DNA from: SURF-32 sp964648365
Lineage (GTDB): Bacteria; Planctomycetota; Phycisphaerae; UBA1845
Assembly: GCA_964648365.1 (NCBI GenBank)
Contig: CAZYLK010000039.1
Location: 1-39,594 of the forward strand
Length of the DNA: 39,594 nt
Reading direction: 5' to 3'
The notes below the pieces were generated by a model. It was not told the origin of the DNA. It saw only the letters and a program-made list of their open reading frames with translations, and did not search any database. Shown here one piece after another: positions 7,794 to 16,117 of the stretch (position 1 is its first letter; each line of letters begins with the position of its first letter). Position numbers and translations under genes: made by a program.

Positions 7794-10700
7794 ATGCAAC
7801 GCCCTTCCCGTGTCACCCGCGTCCTTCTGATGTCCTGGGCATCGATGCGCGTGGTATTGCCGCCATCACCCGCGGCGGCCGTCACCCCGCCGCCCCCCCC
7901 GTCAACGCCGGCCGTGAATTCGACGGCACTCGCCCAGGCCCTGCCGACCGTCGCCGAGTCGAGCGATTTCAAGGCCACTGCGCTCCATGAAGAGGTGATG
8001 ACCTTCTGCCGCCGGCTCGATGACCTGTCGGATGCGGTCACGCTGTCGGACATGGGCGAGACGGTCGAAGGCCGGCCGATCCCCGTGCTCATCCTCGCGG
8101 ACCCGCCGATCGCGAAGGCCGCGGAGGTGAAACGCAAGGACCGGCTCGTCGTCTTCGCCTTCGGCAACATTCACGCCGGGGAGGTGTGCGGCAAGGAGGG
8201 GCTGCTCATGCTGGCCCGCGAGGTGGGCCTGACGCCGAAGCACCCACTGCTGCGCGACCTCGTGCTGCTGATCGCGCCGATCTACAACGCCGACGGCAAC
8301 GAGCATGTATCCCGGGACAACCGGCCCGGCCAGCACGGCCCCGAGGAGGGCATGGGCCAGCGGCACAACGCTCAGGATCTCGACCTCAACCGCGATTTCA
8401 TCAAGCTCGACAGCCCCGAAGCGCGGGCGCTGGTGAAGTTCGTCACCGAGTGGGATCCGGCGCTGATCATCGACACGCACACGACCAACGGATCGAACCA
8501 CCGATACACCATGACCTACGACGGCGCTCGCAACCCGGCGGGCAGCGCAGCGCTGATCGCGTACACGCACGAGACGATGCTGCCGGAAGTGCGGCGGATG
8601 CTGATGGACGAGTCGGGATATGATTCGTTCTATTACGGCAACTTCGACCGCGAACACACCATGTGGCACGTCTCCTACCCCGCCACCGGCCGCTACAGCA
8701 CGCCCTATTTCGGCCTGCGCAACCGGCTCTCGATTCTCAGCGAGGCGTATGCGTATGCCTCATACAAGGATCGCGTGCTGTCCACGCGCGATTTCGTGCG
8801 CCACTGTTTCGAGTTCACTGCGACAAACCGGCAGTACATCGCCGGCCTGATCCGCGACGCTGACGCAGAGACCGTCCGCAAAGGCGAGTCGCCTGCCCCG
8901 GATGACGTCGTGCCCATCCGCAACGACACCGTTGCGGCCGAGGGGACCGTCATCGTCAAGGGCTATGTCGAAGAGCCTGAGAAGCGCGGTTTCGTTTCCA
9001 CCGGTGTCCACAAGGACTACGAGCTTGCCCACTACATCCGCTTCGCCCCGACGCTGAGCGTCCCGCGGCCGTACGCGTATCTTTTTCCCGCCGAGTTCGC
9101 CGACGTGGCGGAGAAGCTCGCCCAGCACGGCATCCACGTGGACCAGATGCAGGAGGACATCGACGTTGACGCGGAGGTGTACCGGATCACGGAGGTCGAT
9201 CGGGCCGAGCGACCGTTCGCGGGCCACCGGCTCGTGACGGTCAAGGCGGAGTCTCGCACCACCACGCAGCGCGCGACCGCGGGGATGTTCCTCGTACGTA
9301 CGGGTCAGGCGCTGGGGTCGCTGGCGGTGTACATGCTGGAGCCGCAGTCGGAAGACGGCCTGACCAAGTGGGGCTTCCTCGATCGCGCGCTGGCCGAGGG
9401 GAGCGATTTTCCAATCGTCCGGCTGCCGGCGAGTGCGAATCTGTCCTACGGCGATGCGTGGCTGGCCGACGGCGCCGACGAACCACGGCAAGAGTTCACC
9501 TACGAGAATCTCTACGGCGGCGGGCCGCAGCCGCAGACGCGCGGGGCCTCGGTCGGCGGACTTCGCTGGCTTGATGACGGCGAGCATTATCTTCGCATGA
9601 AGGGCGGCGACTACGTAAAGGTCCACGCCGAGTCCGGCCGGGTTTCGCCGTTCGTTGATGCGGACAAACTGGCCGAAGCACTGGCCGCGCTGGACGGCAT
9701 GGACCCGTCGCGGGCGCGGCGGCTGGCGGGCAGCCGGTCGTTCGACCTGACCGACGATGAATCCACGGCCCTCTTCGAGAGCGGCAACGATCTTTACGCC
9801 GCCAGGCTCGACGGAAGCTGGGCCGTGCGGCTGACCAAGACGCCGGATTCACGCGAGCAGGATGCCGAGTTCAGCCCCGACGGCCGGTGGGTCGCCTACA
9901 CGCGTGAGTATGATCTGTACGCAGTCGATCTGGAGACGCAGACGGAGCGCACGCTGACCACCGGCGGCACGACGCTCATCCGCAACGGCCGGGCGGACTG
10001 GGTCTACTTTGAGGAACTCTTCGGTCGATCGTGGAAATCCTACTGGTGGAGCCCGAAGTCGACGCACATCGCGTTCCTGCAACTTGACGACACGCCCGTC
10101 GGTCAGTTCGCCGTCATCGACCACATGCCCACCCGCCAGGAGGAGGAGCAGACGCGCTATCCCAAGGCGGGCGACCCCAACCCGACCGTGCGCGTCGGCG
10201 TCGTATCCCTGAAGGGGGGCGAGCCGACGTGGGCGGACTTAAGCGCCTACGACCCGGCGTCGCTGCTGGTGTCGCACATCACCTGGCGGCCGGACGGGTC
10301 CGAAGCGATCTACTACGCCCAGAACCGGCAGCAGACATGGCTCGATGTGAACACCCTGCCGATCGCCGGCGGGACCGGTCGCACGCTCTTCCGCGACGCG
10401 ACCGAAGCCTGGATCGAAAGCCCGGGCGATCCGACGTTTCTGGCAGACGGCAGCTTTCTGGTTAACAGCGAACGCTCCGGCTTCAAACATCTCTATCACT
10501 ACGCGGCCGACGGCGCGCTGATCCGGCCGGTGACTTCCGGCGAGTGGGAGATGCGCTCGCTGGAGCACGTCGACGAGGACGGCGGCTGGGTCTACTTCAC
10601 CGGGATGCGCGACAGCCCCATCGGGGCCAACCTGTATCGCGTCAGGCTCGACGGCTCGGGCGTCGAGCGCCTCACGCCGGAGGACGGCAGCCATCGCGCC

Positions 10701-11609
10701 GACTTCAGCCCGAAGGGCAACTTCTTTATCGATACGTTCAGCAGCCACGACACGCCGCCGATTGTGCGGCTGCGCCGCGCGACGGGGGAGAATGTGCGCA
10801 CAGTCGAGTGGGATCCGCTGGCGGCGCTGTCGCGCTGGCGTCGGGGCCGGTTCGAGCACGTCGAAATCCCCGCCCGGGACGGATTCGTGCTGCACGGCAG
10901 CATTCTCTATCCGCCGGACTTTTCGCCCGACCGCAAGTACCCGGTCTGGTTTACGACCTATGCGGGGCCGCACGCGCCGGTGATCAGCGATTCCTGGCGC
11001 GCGTTCAGCACGTGGGACCAGATGCTGGCGACGATGGGGATCGTGGTGTTTCACGCCGATCCGCGGGCGGCCAGCGGCAAGGGGGCGCGGTCCGCCTGGG
11101 CGGCGTACAAGCAGCTTGGCGTCACCGAGATGCAGGACATCTCGGACGCGATCGAGTGGCTGTCGGCCAACCCGTGGGTCGATCGCGAGCGCATCGGCAT
11201 GCAGGGTTACAGCTACGGCGGCTACATGACGGCCTACGCCCTGACGCACAGCAAGCTGTTCGCCGCGGGCATCGCCGGCGCACCCGTCACCGACTGGAAA
11301 AACTACGACACGATCTATACCGAGCGCTACATGGACACGCCGCAGAACAATCCGGACGGCTACAAGGCCTCATCCGTGGTGGAGGCGGCCGCCAACCTCC
11401 ACGGCCGGCTGCTGCTCGTCCACGGCAGCATGGACGACAACGTCCACCTGCAAAACACCCTGCAACTGGCCCGGGCTCTGCAGGAGGCCAACAAGCGCTT
11501 CGACATGATGATCTACCCGACGTTCCGGCACGGCATCTACTCGTCTCACTGGCGGGATTTGCAGTATGAGTTCATAAGGGAGACGATGCTGGGGGAGAAT
11601 GGCGAATGA
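7794..11609 (+). CDS. Secreted bifunctional peptidase: M14 zinc carboxypeptidase fused to S9 (DPP-IV-like) dipeptidyl peptidase
   Basis: The 1271-residue protein joins two proteases. Residues about 30-420 are an M14 metallocarboxypeptidase: NIHAGEVCGKE gives zinc ligands His127 and Glu130, DTHTTNG gives His229, and the probable catalytic Glu is 317 in ILSEAYAY. Residues about 650-1271 are a DPP-IV-type S9 peptidase: beta-propeller repeats such as AEFSPDGRWVAYTREYDLY, the dipeptide-anchoring pair Glu740-Glu741 in WVYFEELFGR, the nucleophile Ser1140 in GMQGYSYGGYM, an Asp in GSMDDNVHLQ (1214 or 1215) and His1246 in YPTFRHGI. Both active sites look complete. A 230-residue linker lies between. 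The start at 7794 has GGAG about 10 bases upstream and gives a hydrophobic, secretion-like N-terminus. Known activities predict removal of C-terminal residues and N-terminal X-Pro/Ala dipeptides from one polypeptide chain. Confidence 0.9.
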   Translation: MQRPSRVTRVLLMSWASMRVVLPPSPAAAVTPPPPPSTPAVNSTALAQALPTVAESSDFKATALHEEVMTFCRRLDDLSDAVTLSDMGETVEGRPIPVLILADPPIAKAAEVKRKDRLVVFAFGNIHAGEVCGKEGLLMLAREVGLTPKHPLLRDLVLLIAPIYNADGNEHVSRDNRPGQHGPEEGMGQRHNAQDLDLNRDFIKLDSPEARALVKFVTEWDPALIIDTHTTNGSNHRYTMTYDGARNPAGSAALIAYTHETMLPEVRRMLMDESGYDSFYYGNFDREHTMWHVSYPATGRYSTPYFGLRNRLSILSEAYAYASYKDRVLSTRDFVRHCFEFTATNRQYIAGLIRDADAETVRKGESPAPDDVVPIRNDTVAAEGTVIVKGYVEEPEKRGFVSTGVHKDYELAHYIRFAPTLSVPRPYAYLFPAEFADVAEKLAQHGIHVDQMQEDIDVDAEVYRITEVDRAERPFAGHRLVTVKAESRTTTQRATAGMFLVRTGQALGSLAVYMLEPQSEDGLTKWGFLDRALAEGSDFPIVRLPASANLSYGDAWLADGADEPRQEFTYENLYGGGPQPQTRGASVGGLRWLDDGEHYLRMKGGDYVKVHAESGRVSPFVDADKLAEALAALDGMDPSRARRLAGSRSFDLTDDESTALFESGNDLYAARLDGSWAVRLTKTPDSREQDAEFSPDGRWVAYTREYDLYAVDLETQTERTLTTGGTTLIRNGRADWVYFEELFGRSWKSYWWSPKSTHIAFLQLDDTPVGQFAVIDHMPTRQEEEQTRYPKAGDPNPTVRVGVVSLKGGEPTWADLSAYDPASLLVSHITWRPDGSEAIYYAQNRQQTWLDVNTLPIAGGTGRTLFRDATEAWIESPGDPTFLADGSFLVNSERSGFKHLYHYAADGALIRPVTSGEWEMRSLEHVDEDGGWVYFTGMRDSPIGANLYRVRLDGSGVERLTPEDGSHRADFSPKGNFFIDTFSSHDTPPIVRLRRATGENVRTVEWDPLAALSRWRRGRFEHVEIPARDGFVLHGSILYPPDFSPDRKYPVWFTTYAGPHAPVISDSWRAFSTWDQMLATMGIVVFHADPRAASGKGARSAWAAYKQLGVTEMQDISDAIEWLSANPWVDRERIGMQGYSYGGYMTAYALTHSKLFAAGIAGAPVTDWKNYDTIYTERYMDTPQNNPDGYKASSVVEAAANLHGRLLLVHGSMDDNVHLQNTLQLARALQEANKRFDMMIYPTFRHGIYSSHWRDLQYEFIRETMLGENGE

Positions 11610-11630
11610 TGAATGTCGAATGTCGAATTC
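11597..11630 (+). repeat. Iterated GAATG-type short tandem repeat at the end of the peptidase gene
   Basis: GAATGGCGAATGATGAATG is followed by TCGAATGTCGAATTC, a 7-8-bp periodic array. It starts inside the last codons of the M14-S9 gene and supplies its TGA stop. A matching array in the opposite orientation lies at about 11717-11757. Confidence 0.7.
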
Positions 11631-11716
11631 AGGAAAAGACTGGGGCGTATACGCATGGCGGGAAGTTCGCACGGGCAAGATTATCGCCCACGATATTGAT
11701 TGACGGCCCCGCTCGA

Positions 11717-11757
11717 TTCTTCATTCTTCATTCTTCATTCGCCATTCGCCATTCAAA
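11717..11757 (-). repeat. Inverted GAATG-type short tandem repeat
   Basis: Read on the minus strand it is GAATGGCGAATGGCGAATG followed by AAGAATG units, matching the array at 11597 in the opposite direction. It lies directly downstream of the terminator of the unknown secreted protein gene. Confidence 0.7.
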
Positions 11758-11790
11758 AAGCCGCCGCCCTCGGGTTCAAGGCGGCGGCTA
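11754..11790 (-). terminator. Intrinsic terminator for the unknown secreted protein gene
   Basis: On the minus strand AGCCGCCGCC and GGCGGCGGCT form a 10-bp stem around an 11-base loop, followed directly by TTTTT. It lies about 45 bases after the stop of the gene at 11836-13338, where a Rho-independent terminator is expected. In the plus direction there is no T-run. Confidence 0.8.
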
Positions 11791-11835
11791 TCCGAGCCAG
11801 GCATCGCAGGACCCTGATGTGCATGCCAAACGTAC

Positions 11836-13338
11836 TCATGGTAGTTCATAGAATCGGTGGAGCTCTATGACCGCCGTTGAGAATGTTGGCGCTTCATCCC
11901 AGCTCCAATTCAGGTTCTCTGGGACGACCTCTACAGGGTGGAGGCCGCCGTGACCGCCGCCGGCATCGGAATGGACTACGACAAAATCGCAGTCGCCAAC
12001 TTGTTGGATTTTTGCCGCCGTGCGCAGTGCGACAAGGAGATACTCGCTATCTGCTGGCAGTTCTGGCTCCGGATCCCCGTCCAAGAGCTCTCCATCGGCG
12101 TTCGGGTTATTATGTTCAACCCCAATCTCCCAGCCGCCTTCAAAGCCGTGGATCAGGTCAATTGCAGCTTCAAGCTCGTCCCATCCGGATGATCGCTCAA
12201 ACCCGTTTTGATCATCATATCCTTCCTCTTCCGGGAATCCCGGCCATGCGTACTGTCCCCATTGCTTGTCGAACTCCACTCTGATCCCCCTGAAGTTGGC
12301 TCCAACATCGGCGTACGTCTGATAAAACGGAGTACTGTGATGATGGTTAGGGGGCCAGTTCTGTTTGCCGTAGAGGTCAACGCATAGCTTGCCCTGGATT
12401 TCGGAATTGAACCAATGGAATGCTAAGTCCCAGTCGTTTTCTGGGTCGTCGTGGTTTTGTAGTAAGGCGTCGCCCAAGTAGAATTCAAGGTAGTACCCTT
12501 TCCAGCCCTGATCTTCTGGGTGATTGTAGACAAAATCTTGCAGTTGTCTTGCAAATTCCGCAGCAATATGAACATTGTTCGCAAGACCGCGCTTGTAATT
12601 GCCCGACAGGACACTCTGTAATTTTACGTAACGTACGCATTGGGGATGGGTGGGCGCAACATAGTTAATCCGAGATACTAAGTCTTTTGTATTCTGAAGC
12701 CCGGACACATCATACTCGAGGTAATCGTCAGGGTCAGCAGTCTCTTCGTTTGGCATGTCAGACCAAGGAACGAAGTCTGTCTTGGCTCCGACACTGTGAA
12801 TCATCACGGCAATGTTGTAATGATCTAGCACTTGCAGTACGAGTGTTAGATAAGCGTCATACAGTATATCGTGGGCGGTCTTATTTCCATGTGTAGGGAT
12901 GCAATTGTTGTTGTGTATGTCGACGTCAGAAATCTCGGGCATTGGGAGCTTGTCTCTTACGGCCTTGAGAAACATCATGGCCTCGTCGTACGTGTCGACG
13001 TACCGCCTATTGGGGTTGATCGTGCCGTCTTTCTTGTATCGCACGACCTTGAAGTACTGTCCGTGAATGGAGTAGACATCGATCATCGACAGTGCTGTCT
13101 GCCATTGGTGGTAGTGCTGCCAGCGCAGCACTAAATCGTCGGAGAATCCAAAGACGAAGTCATCGTCCGGGTCGTTTGGATCCGCAGGATTGATGTTGTA
13201 GCTCGGATCATCTTCTTGGACCGGACGCTGGTAGTGGTCGTTGTGCTGCATCCAGAACTTGGGCGACGACTGAGCTGATGCGTCGCTGCAGCAGCACCAT
13301 GCGAGATAACTGGCGAGCAGAACACTTTGTTTGTTCAT
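11836..13338 (-). CDS. Secreted protein of unknown function in low-GC DNA
   Basis: I do not recognise the family. The 500-residue protein starts with a signal peptide (MNKQSVLLASYLAWCCC, then SDASAQ). Thereafter it is acidic and rich in Asp, Asn, His, Tyr and Trp, with no membrane segment. Blocks such as MIDVYSIHGQYFKVVRYKKD, YDEAMMFLKAVRDKLP, YNIAVMIHSVG and EGGWEIGVEHNN alternate strand- and helix-like stretches, compatible with a TIM-barrel glycosidase-like fold, but no diagnostic motif supports that. GGAGG stands 12 bases before the ATG, and an intrinsic terminator follows the stop, so it is a single-gene transcript. Base composition is near 50 percent G+C by eye against about two thirds around it, and AT-ending codons are frequent, which suggests recent acquisition. 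No mobility gene is adjacent. Confidence is high that it is a gene, low for any function. Confidence 0.75.
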   Translation of the reverse strand: MNKQSVLLASYLAWCCCSDASAQSSPKFWMQHNDHYQRPVQEDDPSYNINPADPNDPDDDFVFGFSDDLVLRWQHYHQWQTALSMIDVYSIHGQYFKVVRYKKDGTINPNRRYVDTYDEAMMFLKAVRDKLPMPEISDVDIHNNNCIPTHGNKTAHDILYDAYLTLVLQVLDHYNIAVMIHSVGAKTDFVPWSDMPNEETADPDDYLEYDVSGLQNTKDLVSRINYVAPTHPQCVRYVKLQSVLSGNYKRGLANNVHIAAEFARQLQDFVYNHPEDQGWKGYYLEFYLGDALLQNHDDPENDWDLAFHWFNSEIQGKLCVDLYGKQNWPPNHHHSTPFYQTYADVGANFRGIRVEFDKQWGQYAWPGFPEEEGYDDQNGFERSSGWDELEAAIDLIHGFEGGWEIGVEHNNPNADGELLDGDPEPELPADSEYLLVALRTAAKIQQVGDCDFVVVHSDAGGGHGGLHPVEVVPENLNWSWDEAPTFSTAVIELHRFYELP

Positions 13339-13772
13339 GGCAGTTCGTTTCCTCCACTTGAGTGGGCATGGTTTGGGAACCGGGTAATGGGGCCGCGAAG
13401 GGCGTTCAGTTCACGTTCTCCCGTCCGCGCATCCATTTTGAGGCTCAGCACGTTGCGTTCCAGTCCGATATTTCAATTGCACTGCGAGTATTCGTGCCTA
13501 GAGGAAGCCCATGCTACGCGCGTGATTCTCAAAGGCAGGAATTGGTCTCGAAAACGGGAGTTGCTCACCCGGCACAGTCCACGGTGCGGCTCTCGGTGGC
13601 CCGGGTGTGCTGGAAGTACTGGAATTAGCGCCTGCTAGCGCGACAGCGGGGTGCCGGCTGGACGAGGAGAGTCTGTGAGCGTTTGGCAAGCGATACAGGA
13701 TCGTGCAGGCGGGCCCACGGTGCGTCTGTGACGCGCTTTGACAATCCGCGGCTTTCGCGCTTCCATGCACCC
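13339..13772. other. 434-base intergenic region, nothing recognised
   Basis: This lies between divergent genes (unknown secreted protein on the minus strand, heptosyltransferase on the plus strand). The first 270 bases keep the lower G+C of the unknown gene, then composition rises. Short open frames exist in several phases but none has a ribosome site or recognisable product. Promoters for both genes must lie here; no convincing boxes were identified. Confidence 0.5.
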
Positions 13773-15047
13773 ATGCTGCCGGCCGACACGCGGTCCATCC
13801 TGGTTGTGCTGCCCACCTGGGTGGGGGACTTCGTCATGGCGACGCCGCTCCTGCGCGGGCTGCGCCGGCACTTCGCCTCGGCGCGGATCACGTTCCTGGC
13901 GGAGGCGAACCTGCGCGAGCTGATCGAGGGCGGCCCGTGGATGGACGAGGTGGTGGAATGGCCGGAGCGGGCCGGGCGGCGGCCGTGGCAGCGGGAGTTT
14001 CGACAACTGGTCGCGCGGCTGCGGGCGGAACGGTTCGACGCGGCCGTGCTGCTGCCGAACAAGTTCCGCGCGGCGCTGATCGCGCGGCTCGCCGGGGCGA
14101 AGCGGCGGATCGGGTTCAATCGCGACGGGCGCGGCTGGCTGCTGACCGACCGGATCCCGGTTCGCAACCGCGCGGGGCGGCGGTTCGAGCCTTATCCGCT
14201 GGTGGAATATTACGCCGACCTGGCGGAGGGGCTGGGGATGCCGCGGTGCGGGCATGATCTGGAGCTGGTGGCAACGACGGCGTGTGAGGCGTCGCTGGCG
14301 GAGAAGCTGGCGCGCTCCGCCGATGCGCGATACCCTCAGAGCCCCGGCATTCATGCCGGGAGTTTTGAGGAGGAAGCCGATTCCTCGGCGGAACACCGCC
14401 TGGAAACCGGTGCCGCATCGGCTCACCGGTTGCAAACCGGTGCCACACAGAATCACCGGCAGGATGCCGGTGCCACGCAGACCGGTGCCACACAGAATCA
14501 CCGGCAGGATGCCGGTGCCACGCCAGCGCCGCGTGTTGTCATCTGCCCCGGGGCGCGCTACGGAGCGGCGAAGTGCTGGCTGCCGGAGCGGTTTGCCGCG
14601 GTGGCGGATCGGCTGGTGCGTGAACGCGATGCGGAAGTCATCATCACCTGCGGACCGGGCGAGGAACACATCGCGCGTACGATCAGCGACGCCATGCAGA
14701 CGCCGCATCTGATCTTCGACGAGCCCCGTCTGACGCTGGGCGAACTCAAGGCACTGGTCAAGGCATCACAACTGCTGCTGTGCAACGACGCCGGTCCGCG
14801 GCACTTCGCCCGCGCATTTGGCGTCCCCGTCGTCACCGTCTTCGGCCCCACGCATACCGAGTGGACGCGGACGGATTACCCGCACGAGCGGATCGTCCGC
14901 ATCGACGTGGACTGCGGCCCCTGTCAGAAGCGCGTCTGCCCGCTCGGACATCTGAAGTGCATGACAGGCGTCACGGTGGACGTGGTCTACGACGCTTGCT
15001 TGGCGATGCTGTCGTCGCCCGGGATTCCGATGAAGGTGATGCGGTGA
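13773..15047 (+). CDS. waaF: LPS heptosyltransferase (GT9, WaaF-like) carrying in-frame palindromic repeats
   Basis: The 424-residue protein begins with the GT9 signature ILVVLPTWVGDFVMATPLLR; the C-terminal nucleotide-sugar domain has VVICPGARYGAAKCWLPERF and LLLCNDAGPRHFARAFGVPVV followed by GPTHTEWT. These match the heptosyltransferase II family, which adds heptose from ADP-heptose to the LPS inner core at the cytoplasmic face. Usual length is about 350. The excess sits at residues about 189-252, between the two domains, and is translated from palindromic repeats: HRLETGAA, HRLQTGAT and HRQDAGAT twice. The flanking domains stay in frame and intact, so the enzyme may still work. The start is uncertain: ATG 13773 begins just before the first strand, and GTG 13728 or TTG 13683 are alternatives. 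It is the first gene of an LPS-core operon. Confidence 0.87.
   Translation: MLPADTRSILVVLPTWVGDFVMATPLLRGLRRHFASARITFLAEANLRELIEGGPWMDEVVEWPERAGRRPWQREFRQLVARLRAERFDAAVLLPNKFRAALIARLAGAKRRIGFNRDGRGWLLTDRIPVRNRAGRRFEPYPLVEYYADLAEGLGMPRCGHDLELVATTACEASLAEKLARSADARYPQSPGIHAGSFEEEADSSAEHRLETGAASAHRLQTGATQNHRQDAGATQTGATQNHRQDAGATPAPRVVICPGARYGAAKCWLPERFAAVADRLVRERDAEVIITCGPGEEHIARTISDAMQTPHLIFDEPRLTLGELKALVKASQLLLCNDAGPRHFARAFGVPVVTVFGPTHTEWTRTDYPHERIVRIDVDCGPCQKRVCPLGHLKCMTGVTVDVVYDACLAMLSSPGIPMKVMR
14343..14360. repeat. Perfect palindrome inside the heptosyltransferase gene
   Basis: CCCGGCAT-TC-ATGCCGGG has 8-bp arms and a 2-bp centre. It is read through in frame (encoding SPGIHAG with its flanks) at the beginning of the extra linker segment, 35 bases before the GTGCCAC-type cluster. 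Its build matches the intergenic palindrome at 4701. Confidence 0.7.
14395..14524 (+). repeat. Cluster of about four GTGCCAC-family palindromes in frame within a gene
   Basis: Direct-orientation units are: a diverged one at 14396-14416 (CACCGCCTGGAAACCGGTGC), one at about 14422-14447 (ACCGGTTGCAAACCGGTGCC), one at about 14452-14477 (ACCGGCAGGATGCCGGTGCC), a half unit near 14480-14492, and a second identical copy of the CAGGAT unit at about 14496-14522. All are translated in the same phase, giving HRLETGAA, HRLQTGAT, NHRQDAGAT, QTGAT and NHRQDAGAT. No stop codon arises. Confidence 0.85.
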
Positions 15048-16117
15048 CGGGTCGTGCGGCGATGAGCGCGTCGGATGGGCCGCGATGCGGCGATGACCCC
15101 GGGCGCGCCGCCCCGACCGGGCGGATCCTCGATTTCGAGTCGGTGCGGCTGAATGACCTGCTCATCAACCGGCGGTACGAGCAGCTTCTCCACCAGAACG
15201 GCTGGACGTCCCTGGAGGCGCTGATGCGCGTGCGCGGCGAGTCGCTGACCAAGCCCGGGCTGGCGAGTTGGCGCCAGCGGGTCCGACTGGTTGTGGGCAG
15301 CCGGGGGGTAGGCTCAGACCAACCGCAGGACTCGTTTCGCCCGGATGCCTCTCCGGATCACCGGTTACAAACCGGTGCCACACCGGATCACCGGTTGGAA
15401 ACCGGTGCCACACAGACGGGTGCGACACCGGATTGTGAGCACAACCAGACCGTCTACCTGAAGCGATACGATCGCCCGCCGCGTTCCGCGTCCGCGGCTG
15501 CGCAACGCAGCGGATGGCCCGCGCGCAGCATAGCGGGCATCGAGTGGGCCGTGCTTCATGCACTGGCCGACGGGGGCATTCCCTCCATCGAGCCGATTGC
15601 CCTGGGGGAAGCCTTCGATGGGCGGCGCGAGCGCTGCAGCGTTTTGCTGACGGCGGCGGTGCCGGGCGAATCGCTCGAGCGGCTGGTCGTCACGCACCCG
15701 GAAGAGATCGCCGCCCGACGGCGAGCACTGATCGCCGCCACGGCCGCGCTCGTCGCCAGACTCCACGGCATGGGGCTCGTCCACCGGGACCTGTACCTGT
15801 CGCACCTGTTCGCCGACCTCGATGCACCGGGCGACCTGTCCGTCCGCCTGATCGACGTCCAGCGCGTTTTTCGCCCCGCGCGATGGCGACTCGGCCGCTG
15901 GGTCGTCAAGGATCTGGCGTCGCTGAATTACTCGGCGCCGGAGGAGCTGGTTTCGCGGGCGGACCGCGTTCGGTGGTTGCGGGCCTATGTGGGCGTGTCT
16001 AAGCTGAGCGCTCGGGATCGGCGGCTGATCCGGCGGATCGTCGCCAAGACGCGACGCATCGCCCGGCACGACGAGCGTCGCCGGCGGCGCTGGCAGTCCG
16101 GGAGTGATGCGGGGTGA
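15044..16117 (+). CDS. LPS core sugar kinase (WaaP/KdkA-like) carrying in-frame palindromic repeats
   Basis: The 357-residue protein has a protein-kinase-like fold of the LPS kinase group: TVYLKRYDRP holds the ATP-binding lysine strand, GLVHRDLYLSHLF the catalytic loop with Asp, and VRLIDVQRVF the metal-binding Asp. Relatives (WaaP, KdkA) phosphorylate heptose or Kdo in the LPS core at the inner membrane; which sugar is used here is unknown. Residues about 104-129 (HRLQTGAT, HRLETGAT, QTGAT) come from palindromic repeats inserted just before the lysine strand, at what should be a surface loop. The GTG at 15044 overlaps the upstream stop (GTGA), implying translational coupling; ATG 15062 is the alternative start. 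The next gene also overlaps by GTGA. Confidence 0.82.
   Translation: MTGRAAMSASDGPRCGDDPGRAAPTGRILDFESVRLNDLLINRRYEQLLHQNGWTSLEALMRVRGESLTKPGLASWRQRVRLVVGSRGVGSDQPQDSFRPDASPDHRLQTGATPDHRLETGATQTGATPDCEHNQTVYLKRYDRPPRSASAAAQRSGWPARSIAGIEWAVLHALADGGIPSIEPIALGEAFDGRRERCSVLLTAAVPGESLERLVVTHPEEIAARRRALIAATAALVARLHGMGLVHRDLYLSHLFADLDAPGDLSVRLIDVQRVFRPARWRLGRWVVKDLASLNYSAPEELVSRADRVRWLRAYVGVSKLSARDRRLIRRIVAKTRRIARHDERRRRRWQSGSDAG
15354..15430 (+). repeat. GTGCCAC-family palindromes in frame within the kinase gene
   Basis: Two full units, with cores ACCGGTTACAAACCGGTGCC (about 15360-15379) and ACCGGTTGGAAACCGGTGCC (about 15390-15409), stand in direct orientation and are followed by a half unit ACGGGTGCGACAC. 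The first core is identical over 20 bases to the intergenic copy near 1310. They are read as DHRLQTGATPDHRLETGAT and QTGAT without stops. Confidence 0.85.

Noticed and set aside
13327..13638. Small plus-strand frames (88 and 103 codons)
   Set aside because: No ribosome site, no domain, and they overlap each other in different phases; left as intergenic.
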